Below, piece by piece: positions 46,086 to 54,770 of a stretch of 64,000 bases of DNA; position 1 is the first letter of the stretch; every line of letters starts with the position of its first letter. Both the position numbers and the translations under genes were made by a program. The DNA comes from Escherichia sp. E4742 (GTDB taxonomy: Bacteria > Pseudomonadota > Gammaproteobacteria > Enterobacterales > Enterobacteriaceae), in assembly GCF_005843885.1 (NCBI RefSeq), contig NZ_CP040443.1, positions 2,542,001-2,606,000 on the forward strand, in the 5' to 3' direction. Under the pieces are notes generated by a model that saw nothing but the letters and a program-made list of their open reading frames with translations, did not search any database and was not told where the DNA came from.

Positions 46086-46835
46086 ATGTCAGACAAGATA
46101 GAAAAGAAAGCCGGTGCGTTGCATTCTGAGCTGCGCATCGAGTTGCACACCCAATACGCGATTAACACTTGGGGTGGGCGGCCAGCTTCGGAGGATAAGC
46201 CTTCACTTATCGGAATGCCGCTGTTTTTCAAGTTAATTTCCACGGTAAACCGAGATTCACTGGCCGATAATCCGTGGGCGGATGCGGCTCTGATGGAAGT
46301 GGAAACATTGCTGGAGACAGCCAGTCAGCAGCTCCAGAAATGGCTGAATGATATCGATGCCCTGATGGCAATGTTGCCAGTTAACGCCTCCCTTTCGGGA
46401 GTAACCTCTACTGCACCGCTGAATATTGCCGTTCACAGCCATACTCCGCTGGGATACCGCTGCGTTTACCTCTTGGTTGGATTCGATCAGTTGATCTTGC
46501 GCGTCTTCCAGGCGCATCACTACGGTCTGATGTCGCTGAAAGAGCGAAAAGCCTGGTTACATCGCGGTAGCCATCAAATTCGGCAAATCTTCTCTGTAGC
46601 CCTGCGCTACCGTTCTCATCCCGTTACCCGCCAGGATATAGCTTCAAATAATGATGCTGCCCGACAGGCTATCGAACAATTTGGGGAACTGGACAAGCCG
46701 ATCCTGCTGGGAATCCGCCGTTCCCGCTTTTCTCCACCGGTAAGTACCGAAAGTATTAAAGCGTTGAAAGCTGCCTTCAAACGCCAGTCAAGCAAAGAGA
46801 AAGCGGCAAAGCAGGAGGTGCAGGATGATCAGTAA
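46086..46835 (+). CDS. TIGR03761 (PFL_4669)-type ICE protein
   Basis: A 249-residue soluble protein (start MSDKIEKKAGALHSELRIELHT) that fits the PFL_4669/TIGR03761 family, a fixed member of SPI-7/PAPI-1 elements near topB. The family has no known activity; I see no catalytic motif. I chose ATG 46086 for the family N-terminus; an in-frame ATG at 46062 lies upstream but inside the intergenic AT-rich part. It overlaps the next gene by 11 bases. Confidence 0.8.
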   Translation: MSDKIEKKAGALHSELRIELHTQYAINTWGGRPASEDKPSLIGMPLFFKLISTVNRDSLADNPWADAALMEVETLLETASQQLQKWLNDIDALMAMLPVNASLSGVTSTAPLNIAVHSHTPLGYRCVYLLVGFDQLILRVFQAHHYGLMSLKERKAWLHRGSHQIRQIFSVALRYRSHPVTRQDIASNNDAARQAIEQFGELDKPILLGIRRSRFSPPVSTESIKALKAAFKRQSSKEKAAKQEVQDDQ

Positions 46836-47388
46836 TAAAACAGCTTGTACCGGATTGTTCCTCCTGAGTTCCTGCCTGAGTGGATGTGCGAGTGTTGACA
46901 GTGTCAACAGTGCGATAAACCAGATTGGCGGTGGGATCTTCTCAGTTGGCTCTGCACCGCCAGACAGTGGTCCGGTAGTGTTATCGAAAGGTGTACCGCA
47001 GGCCAGCCACAAAATTGCGCAGGAATATCGTGTTCCCGTTGATGTTGATACGGCAGCTGGGCGAGTAAAACGCTACTACGGTTTTATCTCGGCTGAAGAA
47101 GTGGCGCAACTACGTAATAACGGTACGCAAAGCGGAGGATGGACTGCTGCTTCAGTAGCCGATGGAGCTTGGGTATGGGATGGGCAATCCGGCAGCTATT
47201 ACAAAATGGGGCGCGACTGGGGAAGCGAAAATACCGATGACAGCGTTCAGGTCGAACTGGAGAAAAATGGTTCTGGTTGTCGTATGTATATCACCTTTCG
47301 TTCCGGTTTGGCCTCCCATGCCACGGCGGCGTATACCGGCAAGCTGTTTGAGAATATGAAGAGCGTGGCGGAAGGGACGATTCGATGA
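46825..47388 (+). CDS. ICE lipoprotein upstream of topB
   Basis: A 187-residue lipoprotein: a signal sequence with lipobox LSGC (Cys about 21), then a glycine-rich part and a mixed domain (EYRVPVDVDTAAGRVKRYYGF, SAEEVAQLRNNG). I do not recognise the family by name. The 17-bp palindrome copy 2 lies within its first codons, just after the lipobox, where it encodes SVDSVNS. Its stop overlaps the topB ATG by four bases. Confidence 0.72.
   Translation: MISNKTACTGLFLLSSCLSGCASVDSVNSAINQIGGGIFSVGSAPPDSGPVVLSKGVPQASHKIAQEYRVPVDVDTAAGRVKRYYGFISAEEVAQLRNNGTQSGGWTAASVADGAWVWDGQSGSYYKMGRDWGSENTDDSVQVELEKNGSGCRMYITFRSGLASHATAAYTGKLFENMKSVAEGTIR
46893..46909. promoter_or_regulatory. 17-bp palindrome, copy 2 (in lipoprotein gene)
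   Basis: TGTTGACA-G-TGTCAACA, identical to copies 1 and 3. Here it is read as codons AGT-GTT-GAC-AGT-GTC-AAC-AGT, a different phase from copies 3 and 4. Confidence 0.75.
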
Positions 47389-49388
47389 AGCTCTTTCTCT
47401 GTGAAAAGCCCAGCCAGGGGCGCGATATTGCCGCCGTGCTGGGTGCGACAAAAAAAATGCCGGGTTATCAAACCGGAAACGGTGTGTGCGTAACCTGGGG
47501 TTTTGGTCACCTGCTGGAGCAGGCCAGCCCGGATGCCTACGGTGAACAGTTCGGTGTTCCCTGGCGTACCGATGTGCTACCGGTATTGCCGACAACGTGG
47601 CAAATGCAGGTTAAACCGGATGCTGCGGCTCAGTTTTCCGTCATCCAGAAACTGCTGAAACAGGCGGATACGGTAGTGATTGCCACTGATGCGGATCGGG
47701 AAGGAGAGGTGATTGCCCGTGAAATCCTTGATTATTGCCATTATCAGGGAAAAGTTGAGCGGTTGTGGCTCTCGGCACTTGATGAAGCCAGCGTTCGCGC
47801 CGCACTGGCGGCGATAAAGCCCGGAAATGCGACTTTACCCTACTATTTAGCCGGTCTGGGCCGTGCCCGGGCTGACTGGCAGATCGGCATGAATATGACG
47901 CGGCTATATTCAGTCAAGGCGCGGGAGAACGGCTACGGCAGCGTGTTATCCGTGGGGCGGGTGCAGACGCCGACGCTTAACCTGATTGTGGTGCGTGATT
48001 GTGAAACTGCGCAGTTTGTCCCGAAGCCCTACTGGAATGTTGTGGTGCAGCTGGCAGCGGGAGGGATCACATTTCAGGCGCAGTGGGTACCAGCAGCGGC
48101 GTATTGTGATGAGGAAAAACGCTGTATTAATCCGACTGCGGCGCAGCAGGTGGTTCAGCTTTGCAAGAAAACCGGGCAGGCGACGGTGGCGGAGGTTGAG
48201 ACCAAAAGGGAGACTGAATCCGCTCCACTGGCATTTGATCTTGGTACGCTACAACAAGCCTGTTCCCGTCGTTTTGGCTATGGCGCTCAACAGGTGCTGG
48301 ATATTGCGCAGGCTTTGTATGAAACTCACAAAGCAACCACGTACCCTCGTACTGATTGCGGCTACCTGCCAACATCCATGCGTGGCGAGATCGGACAGGT
48401 GATGGCTTCGATACAGCAAAGCGATCCCGCTTTATCTGCGACCATCTCGCGGCTTGATATGCAGCATGTTTCCCGAATCTGGAATGACAAAAAGATCACC
48501 GCGCACCACGGTATTATCCCTACGAAGCCGCGCTGTGATCTTGCAAAAATGAGTGAGCAGGAGCGCAACGTTTACCAGCTTATCCGGCAGCATTATATGG
48601 CCCAGTTCCTGCCAAACCATGAAGTGGATGCCACGCGGATTTCGCTGCATTCCAGTGGGCAGTTATTTAAGACCAGCGGTAAGGTTGTGGTCGTTGCTGG
48701 CTGGAAGAGCTTGTTTGGTAAGGACGCTGAAGAAGATACAGAAAGTTCCGGTGACAAAACCCGGTTACCTGCAATGGCTAAAGGGAGTGTATGCCAGGTC
48801 ACTGGGGCAGAAGCGAAACAGCAGCAAACAAAACCACCGGAGCACTATACGGAAGGTACATTGATTGCCGCGATGAAGAACGCGGCGCAGTTTGTCACCG
48901 ATCCGCGCCTTAAAAAGATCCTCAAGGAGAATGCGGGGTTGGGTACAGAAGCGACCCGGGCAGGCGTGATTGAAACGTTGCTGAAGCGTGGATTTGTGGT
49001 GAAGAAAGGCAAGCACCTGCTGGCGACGCCTATTGCCGCTGACCTGATGGCGGTGTTACCTGCACAGCTCAAAGATCCCGGCATGACGGCACTATGGGAG
49101 CAGTCGTTGGATGATATTGCTGAAGGCCGGATGACGCTGGATGATTTTATGGCGAAACAGTCTGCCTGGACCAGGCAACTGGTGGAAAAAGGGCGACAGC
49201 AGACCGTCAGGATTACGTTACCGCCGTCTCCGCCGTGCCCGGTTTGTGGCGGTGCAACGCGGCAGCGCACGGGGAAGTCCGGCTCATTCTGGGGATGCGT
49301 CAACTACCCTGACTGCAACGGGATTGTGAATATCGGAGCAAAGAAACCTGCTCGGCGGCGGAAAAGTCCTGCAAAGAACAATGGTTGA
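47385..49388 (+). CDS. topB: DNA topoisomerase III of the ICE
   Basis: A 667-residue type IA topoisomerase. It has the Toprim domain (LFLCEKPSQGRDIAAVLG at the start, then TDADREGE), the catalytic Tyr in TTYPRTDCGYLP at about residue 320, and a single C-terminal zinc ribbon (CPVCGG...GCVNYPDCNG). It relaxes or decatenates single-strand-containing DNA and is a fixed member of this ICE family, separate from the chromosomal topB. It is coupled to the lipoprotein gene upstream. Confidence 0.95.
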   Translation: MKLFLCEKPSQGRDIAAVLGATKKMPGYQTGNGVCVTWGFGHLLEQASPDAYGEQFGVPWRTDVLPVLPTTWQMQVKPDAAAQFSVIQKLLKQADTVVIATDADREGEVIAREILDYCHYQGKVERLWLSALDEASVRAALAAIKPGNATLPYYLAGLGRARADWQIGMNMTRLYSVKARENGYGSVLSVGRVQTPTLNLIVVRDCETAQFVPKPYWNVVVQLAAGGITFQAQWVPAAAYCDEEKRCINPTAAQQVVQLCKKTGQATVAEVETKRETESAPLAFDLGTLQQACSRRFGYGAQQVLDIAQALYETHKATTYPRTDCGYLPTSMRGEIGQVMASIQQSDPALSATISRLDMQHVSRIWNDKKITAHHGIIPTKPRCDLAKMSEQERNVYQLIRQHYMAQFLPNHEVDATRISLHSSGQLFKTSGKVVVVAGWKSLFGKDAEEDTESSGDKTRLPAMAKGSVCQVTGAEAKQQQTKPPEHYTEGTLIAAMKNAAQFVTDPRLKKILKENAGLGTEATRAGVIETLLKRGFVVKKGKHLLATPIAADLMAVLPAQLKDPGMTALWEQSLDDIAEGRMTLDDFMAKQSAWTRQLVEKGRQQTVRITLPPSPPCPVCGGATRQRTGKSGSFWGCVNYPDCNGIVNIGAKKPARRRKSPAKNNG

Positions 49389-49436
49389 TTAGATTTATGT
49401 TTTTGGTTGGAAGCGTAGCGTGAATTTGCTATTTTG

Positions 49437-49669
49437 CTCATGGCTTTGAAGTACCCCGCGACTGCGGTAATCCGGTTATTCGTTCATACAGGCGAACGAC
49501 TGGACAGTATGGCAACCCATTTTGTTACCTGGATGAGGTTGTAAGGCGTGACCCTCCGTGAGACTACACGTCGGCCAATGAAAGGCTCTGGCCCGGAGAA
49601 GTGACATTGACGATGAACCCGTGGTACAGGTTCAGAGGCTCGATACTAGGATGGGATCGGGCCTTTTTT
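49437..49669 (+). ncRNA. Candidate structured RNA after topB
   Basis: This 636-bp gap (49389-50024) holds a GC-richer part of about 230 bp with hairpins CGTTC-N8-GAACG (49481-49498) and GAACC-N9-GGTTC (49615-49633). It ends in a good intrinsic terminator: AGGCTCGAT (49636-49644), 11-base loop, ATCGGGCCT (49656-49664), then T5. No frame with a ribosome site fills it. The rest (49670-50024) is AT-rich with nothing I can name beyond promoter DNA. It may be a small RNA, a topB 3' UTR, or an attenuator. Confidence 0.4.
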
Positions 49670-50024
49670 ATATGAATCGCACCAATTCTGCTATGGGAAA
49701 GCTGTTTATCTTCATGATTACCTAATCTGGTAATAGGCCAACATATCCAGCCTCGTTGAGTTCTCAATGAGGAGGCGATATTTCTATTTTTCCATAAATA
49801 TCAGAAGGTTGATTTAGTTGTATCTTCAATATAAGTAGGTCGTTTATTCTGTATTAAAAGCATTTTAGAGCTTAAAAAGTGATAAGTGTTTATAACTTTC
49901 GGATATTCCACTGATTTAAATGAAATGTACAATGTAAAAATAATGAAGTGAATGTCGCATTGAAATGTTTGCAAGTGAAAAAAAGACCTATACTTATCTG
50001 TAAAATACTACTGGGTTGTATCAA

Positions 50025-50561
50025 GTGAAAAAACAACTTGTTGTATTAGTTTTTATATATACGCTTAATGGCTGTTTTTATGAACGAACCAAAGTACCAG
50101 ACCAAATTGAATTGGTTAATTATCCAAAGCAACTAAGTACGTCTAACGATAAAGAAAAAAAAGAGTTTGCGGCTGCATGGGAGGATTTTATCTTAGCAAG
50201 TAATAGATGTCGTATTATTCATAATAATTACGAAATTGGATATAAGAATGCAGAGCAGGCTAAGTTGATTGTTGGTGGTATAGGAGGTATTGCCGGTATT
50301 ACTGGTGCGATTATTGTTACCGCAGGAAGCGGAGCTATAGTTGGAGGTATCGCTGCAGGTGTTTCTGGCATGTCTAGTATGATTCTTGGTAATTCAGAGA
50401 AAGGGCCATTGGGGACGAATTATTATTTATTACAAAAGGAAGGCATCGCTAGGCAAATACAGCGTGCTTCCGTCGAAGCTCAGAGGACAGATGACCCTAA
50501 GAAAATTTATAGCATAGCGTCAAAGTTAGCTGCAGCATGCCTATCTGCAGAATTAGAATAG
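50025..50561 (+). CDS. Cargo lipoprotein with glycine-rich helix
   Basis: A 178-residue protein from a GTG start at 50025 (MKKQLVVLVFIYTLNGC). It has a lipobox LNGC with Cys at 17, a polar helical part, a long Gly/Ala/Ile hydrophobic segment (about residues 84-125, with GGIGGIAG and GGIAAGVSG), and a polar tail. A TTG nine bases upstream is an alternative start. The gene is much more AT-rich than the ICE backbone. It lies 31 bp before the 3D-domain gene and likely forms a unit with it. No family recognised. Confidence 0.6.
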   Translation: MKKQLVVLVFIYTLNGCFYERTKVPDQIELVNYPKQLSTSNDKEKKEFAAAWEDFILASNRCRIIHNNYEIGYKNAEQAKLIVGGIGGIAGITGAIIVTAGSGAIVGGIAAGVSGMSSMILGNSEKGPLGTNYYLLQKEGIARQIQRASVEAQRTDDPKKIYSIASKLAAACLSAELE

Positions 50562-50592
50562 GATAATTAACTTTTGTAATAATGGTGATGAT

Positions 50593-51447
50593 ATGATAGT
50601 TCATTATAGCAATAATGTAGCTGTTTCAGTATTAACTATCGTTATTTTATGTTCTTTATCGCAATCGTCATTAGCTGACAATAAGCTAAATTCTCGTATT
50701 GATATAGATGAGAAAGCTACCACATCTACGCCTGATATAAATATAGACGATCGTTATCTATTTAATCTACCAGAACCATCTGCATCGCAGATTATTAAAG
50801 AAATCCCCGTTGCAGCTTCACGATTTTACGTTAAAATTGTGGCTGCAGATTCATCAAAGGATAGCATTCCATATCGAGATATATCAGGGAGTCCTATTAG
50901 CGATAAAATACTTCCTCGAAACTGGTGTTTAGGAGCAATTGAAGGATCTATTTCAACCACTTTTAATGGTAAGCCTGTAATTCTTAACTATGTTCAAACT
51001 AAAAACAATCCCAAGTTTAACGTGGATTGTTTAAAGGAAGTTCCTATTGGAAGTAGTGAGCATGATGGGAAGTCAAGATATAAATTAACTAATGCTAAAT
51101 TTGGTTTAGGTGTAAAAAACTGGTTTTTAGTTCCTTATAGAACGATAGCAGTTGACCCTTCATATATACGCTATGGTACCGTTATTTATATAGCTAAAGC
51201 TCGAGGTAAACTTATTACTCTGCCTTCTGGAGAAAAGATTCATCATGATGGGTATTTTTTCGCTGGAGACAGAGGTAACTCAGAGAAAATAAAACATGAG
51301 CGTATTGATATATTCTGTGCTTTTGATGAAAAATGCTTGAGTGATGTCACTAAAAGTAATGATAAAATCAAATATCCCATGGCTGCTAAAGTAATTAATA
51401 ACGATAAAATTGAAGCAATGTTTTTAAGGTTTCATGAAAAAGAATAG
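50593..51447 (+). CDS. Secreted 3D-domain protein (cargo)
   Basis: A 284-residue protein with a signal peptide (about residues 1-28, ending SSLA) and a C-terminal 3D domain: AVDPSYIRYGTVIYI, then HHDGYFFAGDRG and ERIDIF hold the three Asp that name the family. 3D domains occur in MltA-type lytic transglycosylases and resuscitation factors; the double-psi barrel cuts glycan strands. The N-terminal half (residues 30-170) is unlike any family I can name. AT-rich like its upstream partner. It may be a wall-active enzyme, an effector, or part of a surface system. Confidence 0.7.
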   Translation: MIVHYSNNVAVSVLTIVILCSLSQSSLADNKLNSRIDIDEKATTSTPDINIDDRYLFNLPEPSASQIIKEIPVAASRFYVKIVAADSSKDSIPYRDISGSPISDKILPRNWCLGAIEGSISTTFNGKPVILNYVQTKNNPKFNVDCLKEVPIGSSEHDGKSRYKLTNAKFGLGVKNWFLVPYRTIAVDPSYIRYGTVIYIAKARGKLITLPSGEKIHHDGYFFAGDRGNSEKIKHERIDIFCAFDEKCLSDVTKSNDKIKYPMAAKVINNDKIEAMFLRFHEKE

Positions 51448-51735
51448 TAAGGTATTAAATTAAGAAATAATATCGCAACTCACATGTTATTATTTTTGTT
51501 TTATGATCTTTTTTTATTTTGTCATTTTTATAATGGCTGTTTTTGTAGTGAACGTGTTTCGCCTTCTCAATTTTAATCGACATTAATATTTAAAAATATT
51601 TTTTTTGGGATGGTAATTACCGGTGATACTGTCAACTCTCCCCTACCTACATTAATCCAAATATGTTAATTTAATTGTGGCAGAAATAATTAATGTATTG
51701 ATTTCTGCCTGAATTCGTTAACAATGCCCTCTCTT
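51448..51735. other. AT-rich noncoding DNA after the cargo pair
   Basis: AT-rich stretch of 288 bp with no supported frame, including a TTTTTT-rich part (51480-51610) and ACTGTCAACTC at 51626-51636, a weak partial match to the 17-bp palindrome. It probably marks the right edge of the inserted cargo. Confidence 0.4.
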
Positions 51736-51740
51736 ACTCC

Positions 51741-51960
51741 GTTGTCACCGACAACAGCCAATGTCCTAGTAATCTGAGAGGGACGCCTTCGGGTGATTGC
51801 CAGCCAAAATCGTCATGGCCTGAGAGACGATGCCTTCGGGCGGTAACCTTGCTTAACCTTTGAGAGCAGGGATCGCAATAGCGATAAAGGTACACTTCAA
51901 CCACAGACCGTCAGCGTCACTTTGATGTCTGACACCCCAGCGGGAAAACACCCGGCTGGG
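51741..51960 (+). ncRNA. Hairpin-rich leader of the STY4534-type gene
   Basis: A run of hairpins lies just upstream of the gene at 52000: GTTGTC-ACC-GACAAC (51741-51755); two CC-TTCG-GG tetraloop hairpins (near 51785 and 51833), each preceded by CTGAGAG; a third TGAGAG at 51861; ATCGC-AATA-GCGAT (51872-51885); and CCCAGC-GGG-loop-CCC-G-GCTGGG (51936-51960). The TGAGAG copies are 46 and 40 bp apart. It looks like a folded 5' leader or a small RNA, of unknown type. Confidence 0.45.
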
Positions 51961-51999
51961 ATGTTTCTCCGTTTATCGAATTTTTCCAGGAGAAACGCC

Positions 52000-52530
52000 A
52001 TGTCTACAGCATCTAAAACCACCACCGCTAAAGCTAAAAAAAGCAGTGCCAGCAAGAAAGCTCCGACTCCAGCCCCTGCTGAATTAGCAACTCCGGTTGT
52101 GTCAGAGGCACCGGCACAGCCGAAACCACAATCCAGCTACTTTAATTTGCATATTGATGGGCTGGGTTACCTGAGCAACATTCGCGAAATTAACACCGCT
52201 ACGGTGTCGTTCCTGAGCTGTACGATAAACGCGTTACATGGCTCAACTGAAAAACCTGAGTACACGCGTTTTGATGTCACGGTATCGGGTAAACAAGCCA
52301 GTTCTTTAATCAGACGCTGCCAGAATGCAGTGAATGAAGAGAAGAAGGTCCTTATCGGTTTTAAACTCAGTAATCTGACTGCCGATGTGTTTACACTGAC
52401 CAAAGGCAATCATGCAGGTGAATCAAGAGCAGCACTGCGAGCGAGACTGATTAAAATCAGTTTTATCAAAGTGGGGCAAAATATGGTTTATAAAGCTGAA
52501 AAAGCTGAGTCTAACGACTCAGCGTCCTGA
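52000..52530 (+). CDS. STY4534-type (DUF3577) ICE replication protein
   Basis: A 176-residue protein. The first 50 residues are Ala/Lys/Pro-rich and disordered; the rest (about 50-165: SYFNLHIDGLGYLSNIREI, FLSCTINALHG, YTRFDVTVSGKQA) looks like an OB-fold, single-strand-binding type domain and fits the DUF3577/STY4534 ICE replication family. ATG 52000 has a CAGGAGA ribosome site; an in-frame ATG at 51922 lies in the hairpin leader. A strong terminator follows, so this is a single-gene unit. Confidence 0.82.
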   Translation: MSTASKTTTAKAKKSSASKKAPTPAPAELATPVVSEAPAQPKPQSSYFNLHIDGLGYLSNIREINTATVSFLSCTINALHGSTEKPEYTRFDVTVSGKQASSLIRRCQNAVNEEKKVLIGFKLSNLTADVFTLTKGNHAGESRAALRARLIKISFIKVGQNMVYKAEKAESNDSAS

Positions 52531-52576
52531 TAATAAAAAGAGAATTTATCTCCACATCATACCCTCCTTGTGATTA

Positions 52577-52603
52577 ACGCCAGATTTTTCTGGCGTTTTT
52601 TTT
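52577..52603 (+). terminator. Terminator after the STY4534-type gene
   Basis: ACGCCAGA-TTTT-TCTGGCGT followed by a run of T to 52602 is a textbook intrinsic terminator. Confidence 0.93.
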
Positions 52604-52685
52604 GCCCTGCAATAACAGTTGTTCATTGTGAGCATACCTTCGGTTTCGCAAAGTTGGGCCTCTTTTGCTTAACTGAGGAACCCGC

Positions 52686-53282
52686 ATGAATCATCTAATC
52701 ACCCTTGCTATTTGCCTGACGGCCAGCATCATTACTGGCTGTGCGCAAAAGCTCCAGCAACCTGATACGCAGCCACATCCTGCTGCTCTGAACGGCAATA
52801 TCCAGCCAGCGCAATCGGATGTATATGCGGCTACGCCTGAAGTGGTGCGCTACGACCGCTACCTGCTGGTTGATACTTCTCCGAGTGCTGCGCAACGTGT
52901 TCCGTTGGAGCAAACAATAGATATCCGTATCCCCGCGTCATTATCGCCGACCGTGGCGGATGCCATGCGCTACGCTCTGCGCCAGTCCGGGTACTCGTTG
53001 TGCAGTACGACACCAGCGAACCGGGTGCTGTACAACCAGAGGTTGCCTGCTGTGCATAATCAACTGGGGCCAATGCGCCTGAGCCAGGCATTACAAATCC
53101 TGGCCGGGGAGTCCTGGCAGCTTGAAGTTGATTCTGTTCAACGGATCGTCTGCCATTCATTACGTGATGGCTATCGTTTGCCGCCGGAAGCAGTGAAATC
53201 TCCAATCAACTCCCTTTCAGTTCCATTAACTGCTCACCCCGTCAATATCACCGCTCCGGCTCCGCAGAGGATGCTGAAATGA
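52686..53282 (+). CDS. PilL-like lipoprotein (TIGR03748), start of transfer cluster
   Basis: A 198-residue lipoprotein with lipobox ITGC (Cys 19) and the family part DVYAATPEVVRYDRYLLV...VADAMRYALRQSGYSLC...LGPMRLSQALQILAGESWQL, the secretin-N-like fold of PFGI-1 PilL N-terminal proteins. It is the first gene of the transfer operon, behind a terminator. GAGGAACCCGC gives its ribosome site. It overlaps the next gene by four bases. Confidence 0.82.
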   Translation: MNHLITLAICLTASIITGCAQKLQQPDTQPHPAALNGNIQPAQSDVYAATPEVVRYDRYLLVDTSPSAAQRVPLEQTIDIRIPASLSPTVADAMRYALRQSGYSLCSTTPANRVLYNQRLPAVHNQLGPMRLSQALQILAGESWQLEVDSVQRIVCHSLRDGYRLPPEAVKSPINSLSVPLTAHPVNITAPAPQRMLK

Positions 53283-53995
53283 ACGAATCCATTAGTGTCA
53301 TGGAGATTCCTGAAATGAAAGCGTCCGCAAGAGCTGCCCGTAGCAAACTCTGGGCGATAATCCGTTATGGTTTGGGCGGGCTGGTTTTGTTTACGTTGGG
53401 TGGAACGACATTTATTAGCTTGAAGCAGGTTCAGCTTCTTTCTGGGGAGGTTAGCCAGCTTAAAACTGCGTTGCAGGGTAGCCCGGATATCGAGCCACTT
53501 CAGGAACAGATGACAATGCTGCAACAGCAGTTTGAAGTGTCACGAATGCAACTTGGAGAGATGGTTGGCAAACCGGCGCTTGCGGCTTTGCAGCAGAAGA
53601 TTGATGTGCTCGATAAACAACAGCGTGAGCAGTCTGCCTCGTTTTCGGCCTTTAACACAGAGTTGTCCTCCCTTCAGGAACAGGTTCGAACGTTGAAACA
53701 ACGTCCAGCCAATACCGCCGTTGTTCCTGCCGTAATGCCTGATGTTGTGACAGTAAAGAAGAAGCACAAGCCAAAATCGCATCGACCAGCTACCGCTCCC
53801 TTCGTCCTTACAGGTATTGAACGACGGGGCGGGGTTGCCTTTGCTGCGATAGCACCACAGTCGGTAACACAACTCATGGATATATCGCTGATGGAGCCGG
53901 GGGAAACCCGTCAGGGCTGGACGTTAACGGCGATTACAGGGCAGCAGGCGCAGTTTCGCGTGGCAGGGAAAACCAGAATATTGACGGTGCGATAA
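53279..53995 (+). CDS. Inner-membrane coiled-coil ICE protein
   Basis: A 238-residue protein with one membrane helix (about residues 28-48), a long coiled coil (about 48-145, VQLLSGEVSQLKTALQ...LQEQVRTLKQR), a basic stretch (VKKKHKPKSH) and a small C-terminal beta domain (FVLTGIERRGGVAFAAIAPQ...GWTLTAITGQQAQFRV). The last resembles PilP/TraP-like periplasmic domains. The family name is not known to me. Coupled to the PilL-like gene. Confidence 0.75.
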   Translation: MNESISVMEIPEMKASARAARSKLWAIIRYGLGGLVLFTLGGTTFISLKQVQLLSGEVSQLKTALQGSPDIEPLQEQMTMLQQQFEVSRMQLGEMVGKPALAALQQKIDVLDKQQREQSASFSAFNTELSSLQEQVRTLKQRPANTAVVPAVMPDVVTVKKKHKPKSHRPATAPFVLTGIERRGGVAFAAIAPQSVTQLMDISLMEPGETRQGWTLTAITGQQAQFRVAGKTRILTVR

Positions 53996-54005
53996 GGAGA
54001 TCGGA

Positions 54006-54770
54006 ATGCAAAAGCTTAACGTTGTGTTGTTGTCGGGAGTGTTGACAGTGTCAACAGTTACATTTGCTGCCACGACTTCGGAAAATGATCAGATCACTAC
54101 ACAACAGTCTCAAAAATCAGTGGTGACTGTATCTGATGCATTAGCTTCTGCTATCCAGATGGCGGATTCCCGGCTTCAGGAACTGGAACCTATACAAATG
54201 AAAAGAAACGCACTGGAGTGGGGGCTGACAACGGAAGAATGGCAGCGTTATGAGACGCTGAAAAAAGGACGACGCGGTGTGTTGTCTCCTGGATTAGATC
54301 CGCTGACGATGCTGGGTATCGAGGCGCGAAGTGATGAAGAACGCCGTCATTTTGCTGAGCTGGCGGTGAAACAGGAGTTTCAGCGGGTTGAAGCGGAACT
54401 GGCGTTTCAGCGAGAAGTGAATAGCGCGTGGATGCGTGTCTATCCCGGCGTTCTGCCCGTTCAGGATCTACGGAGTGAAGCCAGTAACGCCCGTCAGGCG
54501 CTGTTTGTGAAAGATAATTGCCCTGCTTGCGACCGTAAACTGTCGCAACTGATGAAATCGAACCAGCCGCTGGATATCTATCTGGTTGATAGCGGTGGTA
54601 AAGATGAGGCGGTTCGAAGCTGGGCGAAGAAACATAATATCCCTGCTGAAAAGGTGAAATCCCGCCAGGTAACGCTAAATCACGATAGCGGGATGTGGCT
54701 GAAATACGGCAACGGGCTGATGCCAGTGGTGTTACAGCAGGGGGCGCAGGGATGGCAGCGAGTAAACTGA
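54006..54770 (+). CDS. TIGR03759 (PFL_4693)-type ICE protein
   Basis: A 254-residue secreted protein with a signal peptide (about 1-21, ending TFAA). The family part is RNALEWGLTTEEWQRYETLKKGRRGVLSPGLDPLTMLGIEA. The C-terminal half resembles a thioredoxin fold with an atypical CPAC motif (DNCPACDRKL), so it may act in disulfide handling of transfer proteins. Palindrome copy 3 lies in the signal-peptide codons. It overlaps the transglycosylase gene by 19 bases. Confidence 0.82.
   Translation: MQKLNVVLLSGVLTVSTVTFAATTSENDQITTQQSQKSVVTVSDALASAIQMADSRLQELEPIQMKRNALEWGLTTEEWQRYETLKKGRRGVLSPGLDPLTMLGIEARSDEERRHFAELAVKQEFQRVEAELAFQREVNSAWMRVYPGVLPVQDLRSEASNARQALFVKDNCPACDRKLSQLMKSNQPLDIYLVDSGGKDEAVRSWAKKHNIPAEKVKSRQVTLNHDSGMWLKYGNGLMPVVLQQGAQGWQRVN
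54040..54056. promoter_or_regulatory. 17-bp palindrome, copy 3 (in TIGR03759-type gene)
   Basis: TGTTGACA-G-TGTCAACA, 34 bp into the gene, read as GTG-TTG-ACA-GTG-TCA-ACA (V-L-T-V-S-T). Confidence 0.75.

Noticed and set aside
50016..50024. TTG start for the cargo lipoprotein
   Set aside because: The GTG at 50025 gives a standard lipoprotein signal (MKKQ...LNGC); the TTG adds three residues without benefit.
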